DNA of 40,796 nucleotides from contig JAPOKA010000025.1 of NCBI GenBank assembly GCA_029977865.1, positions 1-40,796 on the forward strand. Direction: 5' to 3'. The notes under the pieces are model-generated. The model saw only the letters and a program-made list of their open reading frames with translations, searched no databases and was not told the DNA's origin. The stretch is from a bacterium. GTDB lineage: Bacteria > Planctomycetota > Phycisphaerae > Phycisphaerales > SM1A02. Made by a program: the position numbers and the translations under genes. Position 1 is the first letter of the stretch. Every line of letters begins with the position of its first letter. Below are positions 33,604-40,796 of the stretch, one piece after another.

Positions 33604-34259
33604 GGCTTCCTTGATGGTGCCGCCCCGATCTCCCCGGCCGTGCGTGCTGCCGCAGCTCCGGGTGGATCTTGATGACGTGGTGTCAGTATCGACTCCTCCA
33701 GTAGAGGCTCCTGGTGGGTTGGGTTCGCGCGATTCCCGGGAAAATCAACCCGAGATCGCGGGGTCGACTCCCCAGGGCACCGATACACGTGCCTTGGCGT
33801 CAGCATCAGAGGCACTGCGATCGCCCGCGCGTCGAAAGGACGTTGGACCTTGGGAGCCAGCCCGGACGCAGAGCGGCCTTCGAACTCCGGGGCTTCCCTT
33901 CCTGAAGCAAGAGGGTGAGCCGCGACGTGCAGCGGAATCGCTGCCGCTGGTGTCGCATCGAAGTCGAAGTCGAGCGGGTTCATGAAGGGCCGAGCGCGCC
34001 AGCAGCGGCGCGGATGCAACGAAGGCATGCGGGACGGTGATTGTGGCGACGAGGCGACGTGGGGTTCCAATGGGAATTCGCCCCAGTCGAGGCGCCCTGC
34101 AGTCTGCGCAGACTGATTCAATCGAGATTCATGAATGAACGTCGCCCTTGTCCACGCGAGTTCATCACCGGCGGCGAGTCGAGTCGCTGAAGCAAGGGCG
34201 AGCAGGCCGTCGGCCTCGAGTTCGGCGACACCGTCACGGAGCGTGAAGTGCGCGGACAC
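33600..34259 (-). CDS. Doubtful 219-codon frame upstream of the kinase, overlapping it by ATGA
   Basis: A GTG-started minus-strand frame (34259) ends with a TGA that overlaps the kinase ATG. The first 45 or so codons are GC-rich at the third position and read plausibly (HFTLRDGVAELEADGLLAL), but the remainder (many R, P, S and scattered His) does not look like a folded protein, and there is no ribosome site. It could be a decaying gene or chance; I list it because of the ATGA overlap. Confidence 0.25.
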   Translation of the reverse strand: MSAHFTLRDGVAELEADGLLALASATRLAAGDELAWTRATFIHESRLNQSAQTAGRLDWGEFPLEPHVASSPQSPSRMPSLHPRRCWRARPFMNPLDFDFDATPAAAIPLHVAAHPLASGREAPEFEGRSASGLAPKVQRPFDARAIAVPLMLTPRHVYRCPGESTPRSRVDFPGNRANPTHQEPLLEESILTPRHQDPPGAAAARTAGEIGAAPSRKP

Positions 34260-34648
34260 TCGAGATGCCGCAGCGAGACGTCACTTCTGGCGCGCTTCAA
34301 CACGTTGCGTCGGCCTCCCGCTCGAGGAGACGACCGCGATGATCAGGCGATCGATCGCGTCGACTTGATTGCTCCGTCTCGTGAGACCCGCCGCACCGAA
34401 TCCGACCGGATCGATCCTGCCGTGCTCGTGATGGCCGCAGCCGTTGCGGGTCGTAGGGCGAGACGAGCGATCGGCGGCAGCGCAGGCGAGCACGACTCGC
34501 CCTCGTGCGCTTCTCGACGGGCCCGCTCGGCTCGCGACGATCGCTCGAGGGACTTCCGACTGGTTCGTCGCGTACTGCCACCGAGCGCCGAACCCGTTGC
34601 CGAAGGCCCGAACACCTCGAACGAACGCCGGACGATCGGCTTGGGAAA
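34260..34648. other. 389-bp gap without a recognised gene
   Basis: Frames on both strands are Arg/Ser-rich and unlike proteins. No hairpin or promoter stands out. With the doubtful frame next to it, about 1 kb between the kinase and the ThuA gene has no firm gene. Confidence 0.5.
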
Positions 34649-35488
34649 TCAGGGCGACGGAGCGACGGGTGTGGGTGGCGCCGTCGGCTCGGCGGAATCG
34701 ACGAGCCCCGCTGCCCAGAAGATGCCGCCGCGAAGGTGCTGCTCGAAGAGCGGCTCGGTGAAGGATGCCTTGGTGTGCCCGCCGCCGGTGTACCAGCCGC
34801 GGCCCTTGCCCACCTCGGGCGTCGTCCTTGCCGTGGTGGTCCACGCAATCGGATGGTCGTCGCCCATCCCCCCGCCTTGATAGCTCTGCTCATCGAGAGT
34901 CATGAGCACATGCACCCGGCCGCGGGGGTTGTCGCGGTAGGTGTACCACTCGTCGGTCCGGCTCCAGCGGTCCGGAAGCATGCGCGTCGATGGATGGGTG
35001 CGGTCCTCGACGTCGATCTCCGCCGGCTGAATGGCGGGATGGCCCTTGAAGTAGGCTCCGACGAGGGCTCCGTAGAACGGCCACTGATAGGCGGTGTCCG
35101 CGGCGGCATGCACACCGGCGAAGCCACCGCCGTCGCGGATGTAGCGCTCGAAGGCCGCTTGCTGCGGGGCCTCGAGCACCTCGCCGGTCGTCGAGAGGAA
35201 CACCACCGCCGCGTAGCGCTTGAGGTTCTCGTCGCTGAAGGCAGCGGGGTCTTCGGTGGCGTCGACCTCGTAGATCCCTGCGCCGATTCGCTTCACCGCC
35301 TCGATCCCGTCGGGAATCGAGTCGTGGCGGAAGCCCATGGTGCGGGTGAAGACGAGGACTCTCGGCAAGGCCGCCTGCGGCGGATCGGCCGGCTTCGCCT
35401 GCGGCACCGCGGCGAGCCCAGTGAGCACCGCGAAGGTCGCGGAGAAAAGTCCTGCAAGGCGTGTGGAACTTGGATGTGGTCGAGCCAT
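34649..35488 (-). CDS. Exported ThuA-domain protein
   Basis: The 279-residue product starts with a signal peptide (about 30 residues, to AVPQA) and then has the ThuA domain: RVLVFTRTMGFRHDSIPDGI, VVFLSTTGEVL, FERYIRDGGGFAGVHAAADT, WPFYGALVGAYFKGHP, and IAWTTTARTTPEVGKGRGWY near the C-terminus. ThuA-like proteins are class I glutamine-amidotransferase-like folds named for a trehalose-utilisation locus; their activity is not established. In planctomycetes and verrucomicrobia they often neighbour cytochrome/beta-propeller proteins like the pair at 36364-40760, which suggests a common process. The ATG at 35488 is preceded by TACGAT at exactly six bases. It diverges from nuoC. Confidence 0.88.
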   Translation of the reverse strand: MARPHPSSTRLAGLFSATFAVLTGLAAVPQAKPADPPQAALPRVLVFTRTMGFRHDSIPDGIEAVKRIGAGIYEVDATEDPAAFSDENLKRYAAVVFLSTTGEVLEAPQQAAFERYIRDGGGFAGVHAAADTAYQWPFYGALVGAYFKGHPAIQPAEIDVEDRTHPSTRMLPDRWSRTDEWYTYRDNPRGRVHVLMTLDEQSYQGGGMGDDHPIAWTTTARTTPEVGKGRGWYTGGGHTKASFTEPLFEQHLRGGIFWAAGLVDSAEPTAPPTPVAPSP

Positions 35489-35494
35489 GCGGGC

Positions 35495-35500
35495 ATCGTA
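35495..35500 (-). promoter_or_regulatory. Leaderless-type -10 element of the ThuA gene
   Basis: TACGAT, six bases (GCCCGC), then the ATG at 35488. TTGGCG lies 16 bases farther upstream (plus-strand positions 35517-35522) and could be a -35. There is no Shine-Dalgarno. Confidence 0.55.
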
Positions 35501-35555
35501 GGAATCCCCCCATCCACGCCAAGACCGGGCGCCTGCCAGCCTCGGAAGGTCACGC

Positions 35556-35584
35556 TTCGAGCCGCCCCGCCCTCGGGCTACACT
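35556..35584 (+). promoter_or_regulatory. Probable nuoC promoter (TTCGAG, 17 bp, TACACT)
   Basis: TTCGAG (35556-35561) and TACACT (35579-35584) are 17 bases apart. The leader to the ATG at 35614 is about 22-25 bases and includes GGAG at 35604-35607, so this gene uses an ordinary ribosome site. Confidence 0.4.
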
Positions 35585-35613
35585 CCTCGCTCCCGATTTC
35601 CACGGAGTTTCCG

Positions 35614-36201
35614 ATGGCCGCCCCGAAGCTCGATCATCCCAGCCTGCCCGCGCTCAAGGCGGCGTTTCCGGATCTCAAGATCCTCGCAAGCGAGTTCCGC
35701 GGCCAGACCACGGTGGTGATCCCGACGGAGCAGTTGCACGAGGTGATGCGGCACCTCCGAGAGTCGACCGGCGGCGGCTACGACTACCTGACCGATCTCT
35801 TCGGCGTCGACTACCTCGACTACCCGACCCCGATGCCGGGCCGCTTCTGCGTGACCTACCTGCTCAGCGACACCCGCACCGACCGGCGTCTCTCGGTGAA
35901 GGTCTTCATGAATCCGACCCTCGACACCTCGGGCACCGAGGTGGACCCGGCGCTTGCCGTCGACTCGGTGGTCGACCTCTGGCCTGCCGCCGAGTGGATG
36001 GAGCGCGAGGTCTTCGACATGTTCGGAATCCGATTCCGAAACCACCCCGACCTCCGCCGGATCCTCACCTGGAAGGACTTTCCCGGCCATCCGCTTCGCA
36101 AGGACTACCCGCTCCGCGGCCGCGGCGAGCGCGAGAACCTGGCCGACCTGCGGCACATCGCCAGTCACGGCCACTCGCCCGAAGGAACCTCCGACGGGTG
36201 A
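35614..36201 (+). CDS. nuoC: NADH-quinone oxidoreductase subunit C (orphan)
   Basis: NuoC is a peripheral-arm subunit of respiratory complex I that helps hold the quinone-side module. The 195-residue product shows VIPTEQLHEVMRHLRES, YDYLTDLFGVDYLDYP, and the family signature VVDLWPAAEWMEREVFDMFG followed by HPDLRRILTWKDFPGHPLRKDYPLRG. Length is usual for a stand-alone NuoC without NuoD fusion. GGAG at 35604-35607 precedes the ATG at 35614; an upstream in-frame ATG at 35461 would add an unlikely extension. No other nuo gene lies in the window; neighbours are ThuA and a cytochrome c/PA14 protein, so the subunit gene is separated from the rest of the complex here. Confidence 0.92.
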   Translation: MAAPKLDHPSLPALKAAFPDLKILASEFRGQTTVVIPTEQLHEVMRHLRESTGGGYDYLTDLFGVDYLDYPTPMPGRFCVTYLLSDTRTDRRLSVKVFMNPTLDTSGTEVDPALAVDSVVDLWPAAEWMEREVFDMFGIRFRNHPDLRRILTWKDFPGHPLRKDYPLRGRGERENLADLRHIASHGHSPEGTSDG

Positions 36202-36351
36202 TGATGCAGACCGCGACGGCTTGAGATCGACCGCGGCACGAATCGTGGTGTCGATTCGCCGAAACACGCAAGCCACCTTTGCTGCAGCGGGCTGAACGAG
36301 CACGATTCGGCCCCCGGTGGAGGCGAGCGGGGACTCCTCGCGAAGCATCGC

Positions 36352-36357
36352 TAGAGT
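36352..36357 (+). promoter_or_regulatory. Leaderless-type -10 element of the cytochrome/PA14 gene
   Basis: TAGAGT, six bases (GCGCGG), then the ATG at 36364; there is no Shine-Dalgarno. Confidence 0.5.
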
Positions 36358-36363
36358 GCGCGG

Positions 36364-39240
36364 ATGGAACGAATCTCGCGCCTCGGATCGATCGGGATCG
36401 CCTCGCTGACGCTCGTCGGCCATCTCGGAGGTTGCGGAGATCCCGGCGCGGTCGGGAACGGTGAGGCGAACTCGAGCGCCATCGTGCTCGCCTCTGGAGA
36501 GTTGCTCCTGCGGCGTGGCAACTGCCTCGAGTGCCACGCGGCGGGTGAAGCGGAGACTTCGAGAGTCGGCACCATGGCCGCGCCAAGCGTGACCGGGAAG
36601 GGCTCGGTGGCCTTGCGTCGCTCGCCGGAGTTCCTCGAGCGGTATCTCCTCGATCCAGCCGCGGAAAAGCCCACCACCCGCATGCCGAACCTGCTGCACG
36701 GCCTTCCCGAGGCCGAACGCATCGAGGCGGCGAAGGACCTCGTCCACTTCCTGCTCAACGCGCCCAACACCCCCGAGGATCCGCGCCGCAGCGGGGCACT
36801 CGTCGAGGCGACCGCGGTGCTGCCCGGCATTCCCGAGGAGGGAGCGCGGCTCTTCGCGACCATCGGCTGCGCCAACTGCCACGGCGAGACCCCCGACTTC
36901 CGCTACCACGCCACTTCGACCACGGTGCCGGCGCTTGCCGGGGTGCTGCTCGATCCTTCCACCGTCTGGCTCAGCGGGCACATGCCCTCGATGGCGCTCT
37001 CCGAAGACGAGGCCGCTGCGATCGCCGCGTGGATCCTGCACCCGCAGGCGCTCGGACCGGATGCGCTTGCAAGCGGCACCTTCGCGGCTTCGACCGCGGA
37101 GGGACTCGCCGCGCTTGAAGAGGCGCCGATCCACCGCGCGCCCGGGCTTCTCGCCGAGTTGATCGACGGCCCGGTGCCTCCGCAGGGCGTCGAGCTCGAT
37201 GGTGGCGCCGACCGACGCTACGTCGCCGAAGCTCCGGAGATACCAGACGACTGCCCGCCGGAGCTCTTCGCGCTTCGCTTCAAGGGCGCGGTCGCAATCC
37301 CCGCCGCAGGCCGCTGGACCTTCCACCTCACTTCCGACGACGGATCGCGGCTCTATCTCGACGGGGCGCTCGCGATCGCCAACGATGGCGACCACGGCAT
37401 GGTGACCAGGTCGGTCTCGCGCGAACTTCCTGCGGGTCCGATCCCCATGGCGCTCACCTTCTTCCAGTCTCACGGAGAACTGGGATTGAAGTTGGAATGG
37501 GAAGGCCCCGACACGCCACGGCAGCTTGTTCCCGCGAGCGCCTTCTCGCACGAGACCCTGCTCTATTCGCCGCCCGCGAACGGCGCGTTTGAGACCGATC
37601 CGGTTCGGGTCGAGCGTGGTGGAGCACTCTTCCTCGAACTGGGCTGCATGAACTGCCATCTGCCGCGTATGGCGAAGATGCTCGCCGATCGCGGCGGACC
37701 CAAGGCGAAGCCACTCGCCGATCTTGATCCGACCCGCGGCTGCCTCGCCGAGACGGTGCCGGCGGCGAGCCCGTTCTACGCCTTCACCGAAGCGCAGCGC
37801 GACGAGGCTCGCTTCGCCGTCGCGGCAGGTGAGCAACTCGCCTCGCCGCTCGAGCCCACGGAAGAGCTCGCCCGCACCCTCGGACGCCTGCACTGCCTCG
37901 ATTGCCATGTTCGCGATGGCCTCGGCGGTCCGGATCAGGCGAAGCGAGCCCTGCTCACGTCAAAGGAGGAAGCGGACATGGGCGACCAGGGTCGCTATCC
38001 GCCCACGCTCACCGGCGTCGGCGACAAGCTGCGACCCGAGGCCCTCGAGAAGACTCTCGACGGCTCGATCAGAGTGCGGCCCTACCTCGCAGCGCGAATG
38101 CCGGTCTACGGGGCCGGGGTGACCGATCGGCTGCCCGAACTCTTCGCCACGATCGATGCGGTGCCCGCCCACGCGGCCGAGCCGACCTTCAGCGAGGAGG
38201 CGGTCGAACAGGGCAGGCTGATCGCAGGCACCGAGGGGCTCGGATGCATCACCTGCCACACGCTCGCCGGGCATGCGTCGTTGGGGATTCCCGCGGTCGA
38301 TCTCGCCGCCATGCACTCTCGGCTGCGCCCGGGCTGGTTCAGGGAACTGATGCTCGATCCCGCATCGCTGCAGCCGGGAACCCGCATGTCGCAGTTCTGG
38401 ATTCCCGGCGAGCGGATCATGCCGCAGATCGGAAACGGAGATCCGATCCGGCAGATCGATGCGGTCTGGAACTACCTCTCGCTGGGTTCGTCGATGCCGC
38501 TGCCGGCTGGCCTGGTCGTCGAGGCGGGCGCCTACCACCTCGAGCCGGGTGAGCGACCAATCCTCTTCGGCACCTTCATGAAGGGCGTCTCGCCCCGAAC
38601 GATCTGCGTGGGCTATCCGCAGCGGCTGCATGTGGCCTACGACGCGCAGGCGAGCCGGCTGGCCAAGGCATGGCGCGGCGACTTCATGGATGCGGAAGGC
38701 ACCTGGCATGCCCGGGCCGGCATGCTGCAGGAACCTCTTGGCGAAGACACCATCGACTTCATCGCCGGCGATCCCGTGGCCGTGCTCGCCTCGGACGCCG
38801 CCGCGTGGCCCGAGGCTTCGCCGCGGGGCGGATGGAAGTCGGCCGGCCTCGCTCGCGATGCGGCGGGCGTACCGACCTTCTTCAGTGAACTCCGAGACGA
38901 GGACGGCGCAACCGAGTTGCGGCTCCTCGACCGTGCGACCCCGCGACCGCGGCCGGGGGGAGTGCGATTGCTGAGGCAACTCTCGGTCGAGAGCCCCGAG
39001 TCTCGTCGCGATCTCTTCCACCGCGTCGCCGCGGGTCGGTCGATCGTGGCGGTCGAGTCGGGCGCCGCGCCCGCCTTCCGCATCGACGACGGTCCCACCG
39101 TCTCCTTCACCGGCGGCGGCGAGCCCATCGTGCGATCGATCGACGGGGGCTTCGAGCTTCTGGTCCCGCTGCGATTCGGCTACGTCGAAGGCGCCGCCTG
39201 GCCCTACCGCGCCGACCTTGCCGCCGAGTGGAACTGGTGA
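36364..39240 (+). CDS. Five-haem cytochrome c lipoprotein with an internal PA14 domain
   Basis: The 958-residue product begins with a signal ending HLGGC, a plausible lipobox (lipidated Cys about residue 24). Five CXXCH haem-attachment motifs are present: CLECH (54-58), CANCH (169), CMNCH (428), CLDCH (511) and CITCH (628). Between the second and third is a PA14 domain (about 285-385) with the RWTFHLTSDDGSRLYLDG block, usually a carbohydrate-binding module. The last 250 residues lack haem sites (GTFMKGVSPRTICVGYP ... ELRDEDGATELRLL). It is probably a periplasmic or outer-membrane electron carrier tethered to a substrate. The downstream beta-propeller gene, 38 bases away, is the likely redox partner. 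This architecture is common in planctomycetes and verrucomicrobia; the substrate is unknown. Confidence 0.88.
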   Translation: MERISRLGSIGIASLTLVGHLGGCGDPGAVGNGEANSSAIVLASGELLLRRGNCLECHAAGEAETSRVGTMAAPSVTGKGSVALRRSPEFLERYLLDPAAEKPTTRMPNLLHGLPEAERIEAAKDLVHFLLNAPNTPEDPRRSGALVEATAVLPGIPEEGARLFATIGCANCHGETPDFRYHATSTTVPALAGVLLDPSTVWLSGHMPSMALSEDEAAAIAAWILHPQALGPDALASGTFAASTAEGLAALEEAPIHRAPGLLAELIDGPVPPQGVELDGGADRRYVAEAPEIPDDCPPELFALRFKGAVAIPAAGRWTFHLTSDDGSRLYLDGALAIANDGDHGMVTRSVSRELPAGPIPMALTFFQSHGELGLKLEWEGPDTPRQLVPASAFSHETLLYSPPANGAFETDPVRVERGGALFLELGCMNCHLPRMAKMLADRGGPKAKPLADLDPTRGCLAETVPAASPFYAFTEAQRDEARFAVAAGEQLASPLEPTEELARTLGRLHCLDCHVRDGLGGPDQAKRALLTSKEEADMGDQGRYPPTLTGVGDKLRPEALEKTLDGSIRVRPYLAARMPVYGAGVTDRLPELFATIDAVPAHAAEPTFSEEAVEQGRLIAGTEGLGCITCHTLAGHASLGIPAVDLAAMHSRLRPGWFRELMLDPASLQPGTRMSQFWIPGERIMPQIGNGDPIRQIDAVWNYLSLGSSMPLPAGLVVEAGAYHLEPGERPILFGTFMKGVSPRTICVGYPQRLHVAYDAQASRLAKAWRGDFMDAEGTWHARAGMLQEPLGEDTIDFIAGDPVAVLASDAAAWPEASPRGGWKSAGLARDAAGVPTFFSELRDEDGATELRLLDRATPRPRPGGVRLLRQLSVESPESRRDLFHRVAAGRSIVAVESGAAPAFRIDDGPTVSFTGGGEPIVRSIDGGFELLVPLRFGYVEGAAWPYRADLAAEWNW

Positions 39241-39278
39241 CCGCGAGTGCTTCACACCCAGACAGGGAGACCAGCGTC

Positions 39279-40760
39279 ATGACGGACCGAATCGCGCGCA
39301 TCGGCATCGCCCTCGCGACCGCCTCCTGCGCCAGCCTGACCTTCGCACAAGCCTCGCGCGAAGCCGAGTACTACCCCGTCGACACCCTGGTCGCTCCGGA
39401 GTCGGTGGTGCTCGAGGCTGGCGGGCTGCTGCACCTGGACGATCGCCTGCTGGTCTGCACGCGACGCGGAGAGATCTGGACGATCATCCGTCCCTGGTCG
39501 GACTCGCCGGAGTTCGTCCTCTCGCTCGACGGCCTGCAGGAGCCGCTCGGACTGCTTGCCGGGACCGGTCGGGACGAAGGCTGGATCCTCGTCACCCAAC
39601 GCGGGGCGCTCTCGCGAATCCGCGACGACGACGGCGACCTTCGCTTCGATCGCGTGGAGACGGTGAACGACGACTGGGAGATCTCCGGCAACTACCACGA
39701 GTACACCTTCGGGCCGGTGCGCGACGCCAACGGTGATCTCTGGATCACCTTGAATCGACCCTTCGGACCCGAGCCCTTCGGACCCAAGGACTGGCGCGGC
39801 TGGGCGATCCGCATCGACGACCAGGGTCGATCCCACTTCGAGACCGCCGGCCTGCGCTCGCCCTGCGGCGTCGCCGCCAGTCCCGATGGCGAAGTCTTCT
39901 ACACCGACAACCAGGGCGAGTGGACCCCCACCAACAAGCTGGCGGTCCTCGAGCGTGGAGGATTCCACGGACATCCGTGGGGCATCGAGAGCGCCAAGCG
40001 ACCGGAGTCGCTGGTGGCCTACCCCGGTCCCATTCCCGATCGCACGCCACTGCCCGAGTTCGTCGAGAAGTTCCCCTCCTACACGTTGCCCGCGGTGTGG
40101 TTTCCCTACGACAAGATGGGCCGCAGCGCCAGCGGATTCGCGTGGGACACCACCGGCGGGATGTTCGGCCCATTCGAGGGCCAGATCTTCGTGGGCGACC
40201 AGTACCACGCCTCGGTGATGCGGGTCGATCTCGAGAAGATCGCAGGGCGGTGGCAGGGCGCCTGCTTCCCGTTTCGAGAGGGACTTCAGTGCGGCGTGAT
40301 CCGCGTGGCGTTCGCGCCAGACGGATCTCTGGTCGTCGGCCAGACCAATCGGGGCTGGGCGAGCCACGGCAACAAGCCCTACGGAGTCGAGCGGATCCGC
40401 TGGTCGGGGAAGGTCCCCTTCGAGATCCGAACCATGCGGGCGACCCCGACCGGATTCCGACTCGAGTTCACCGAAGCGGTCGATCCCGCACTCGCGGGGG
40501 ACCCCGCGAGCTACTCGATGAGCCGGTACACCTACCGGCACCACTCCGACTACGGAAGCCCGGAGATCCTCACCGAGGCCTGTCCGATCGAGGCCGTCAC
40601 GGTGGACGCGGACGGCCGAGGCGTCGAACTGGTCGTCGAGAACCTGCGGGAGCTGTTCGTGCATGAACTCCACGCCGACGGAGTTCGGTCGGCATCGGGT
40701 GCCCCGCTGCTGCATGCGGATGCCTACTACACCCTGAACGCTCGACCGGTCGGCGACTGA
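39279..40760 (+). CDS. Exported beta-propeller dehydrogenase-like protein (DUF7133/sorbosone-dehydrogenase type)
   Basis: The 493-residue product has a signal peptide of about 25 residues ending LTFAQA. It then shows repeated propeller-like strands: VVLEAGGLLHLDDRLLVCTRRGEIWTI (read in two parts), LSRIRDDDGDLRFDRVETV, YTFGPVRDANGDLWIT, CGVAASPDGEVFYTDNQGEW, LERGGFHGHPWG and a final VAFAPDGSLVVGQTNRGW. This is the pattern of membrane-associated PQQ-independent dehydrogenase-like propellers of planctomycetes. Residues about 395-485 form an additional C-terminal module (RLEFTEAVDPALAGDP and YRHHSDYGSPEI). The ATG at 39279 has AGGGAGA about eight bases upstream and lies 38 bases after the cytochrome gene, so it is co-transcribed. 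It could be a sugar dehydrogenase passing electrons to the cytochrome, but the substrate and cofactor are not visible. Confidence 0.85.
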   Translation: MTDRIARIGIALATASCASLTFAQASREAEYYPVDTLVAPESVVLEAGGLLHLDDRLLVCTRRGEIWTIIRPWSDSPEFVLSLDGLQEPLGLLAGTGRDEGWILVTQRGALSRIRDDDGDLRFDRVETVNDDWEISGNYHEYTFGPVRDANGDLWITLNRPFGPEPFGPKDWRGWAIRIDDQGRSHFETAGLRSPCGVAASPDGEVFYTDNQGEWTPTNKLAVLERGGFHGHPWGIESAKRPESLVAYPGPIPDRTPLPEFVEKFPSYTLPAVWFPYDKMGRSASGFAWDTTGGMFGPFEGQIFVGDQYHASVMRVDLEKIAGRWQGACFPFREGLQCGVIRVAFAPDGSLVVGQTNRGWASHGNKPYGVERIRWSGKVPFEIRTMRATPTGFRLEFTEAVDPALAGDPASYSMSRYTYRHHSDYGSPEILTEACPIEAVTVDADGRGVELVVENLRELFVHELHADGVRSASGAPLLHADAYYTLNARPVGD

Positions 40761-40796
40761 GGCGAACCACCCTTCGCCGCCACCGCCCGTGCGACC

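Noticed and set aside
34260-34648. Short frames on both strands between the kinase and the ThuA gene
   Set aside because: Arg/Ser-rich, no ribosome sites, no recognised motif; treated as non-coding.
35578-37908. 776-codon minus-strand frame
   Set aside because: Antisense to nuoC and the cytochrome gene. Long antisense frames are expected at this GC content, and no motif was found.
1-40796. tRNA, rRNA or CRISPR arrays
   Set aside because: No cloverleaf-like segment, rRNA signature or regularly spaced repeats were seen.

Overview
The window is a high-GC bacterial chromosome segment. It most resembles a planctomycete of the Phycisphaerae type. The clues are a secreted protein with a C-terminal dockerin-like pair (GDLNQDGFVNGADLS...), C-rich modules, a cytochrome c/PA14 lipoprotein beside a beta-propeller dehydrogenase-like protein and a ThuA protein, a DUF2934 protein, and an enlarged leucyl-tRNA synthetase. 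All functional calls come from reading motifs; no database search was run.

Layout. Positions 1-2160: the 5' end of a gspF/pilC gene diverges from a cobalamin-binding (BtuF-like) gene, followed by a small SnoaL-like lipoprotein. Positions 2230-4568: an acyltransferase-3/SGNH gene lies between two identical 93-bp copies of the leuS 3' end. Positions 4482-15267, all minus strand: pseudopilin, single-TM protein and DUF1648 protein (overlapping genes), then hrpB, folC with a histone-H1-like tail, an N-terminal-cysteine amide hydrolase, and leuS. Positions 15538-21385: a GT4-GT2 fusion glycosyltransferase converges on the operon ribH-nusB-ftsY-methyltransferase-methyltransferase. Positions 22145-24130: a secreted C-rich dockerin protein followed by a strong terminator. 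Positions 24308-28810: two large unknown lipoproteins. Positions 28909-30910: zwf, unusually overlapped by a DUF2934 gene. Positions 31204-33603: a histidine kinase/NarL-type regulator pair. Positions 34649-40760: ThuA, an orphan nuoC, a five-haem cytochrome with a PA14 domain, and its beta-propeller partner.

How genes work together. The clearest units are the pseudopilin operon, the ribH-nusB-ftsY operon, the kinase/regulator pair, and the cytochrome/propeller pair, which probably forms a periplasmic or outer-membrane oxidation module. The glycosyltransferase and the two methyltransferase-like genes converge and may belong to one surface-glycan pathway.

The most striking general signal is in start regions. 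Six genes (gspF, btuF-like, hrpB, zwf, thuA, cytochrome-PA14) have a TANNNT hexamer exactly six bases before the start codon and no convincing Shine-Dalgarno (hrpB is ambiguous), as expected for leaderless mRNAs. folC has a fuller promoter predicting a leader of about three bases. Other genes carry ordinary Shine-Dalgarno sites. The second striking signal is the leuS-end duplication around the less GC-rich acyltransferase gene. No tRNA, rRNA, CRISPR array or transposase was seen.
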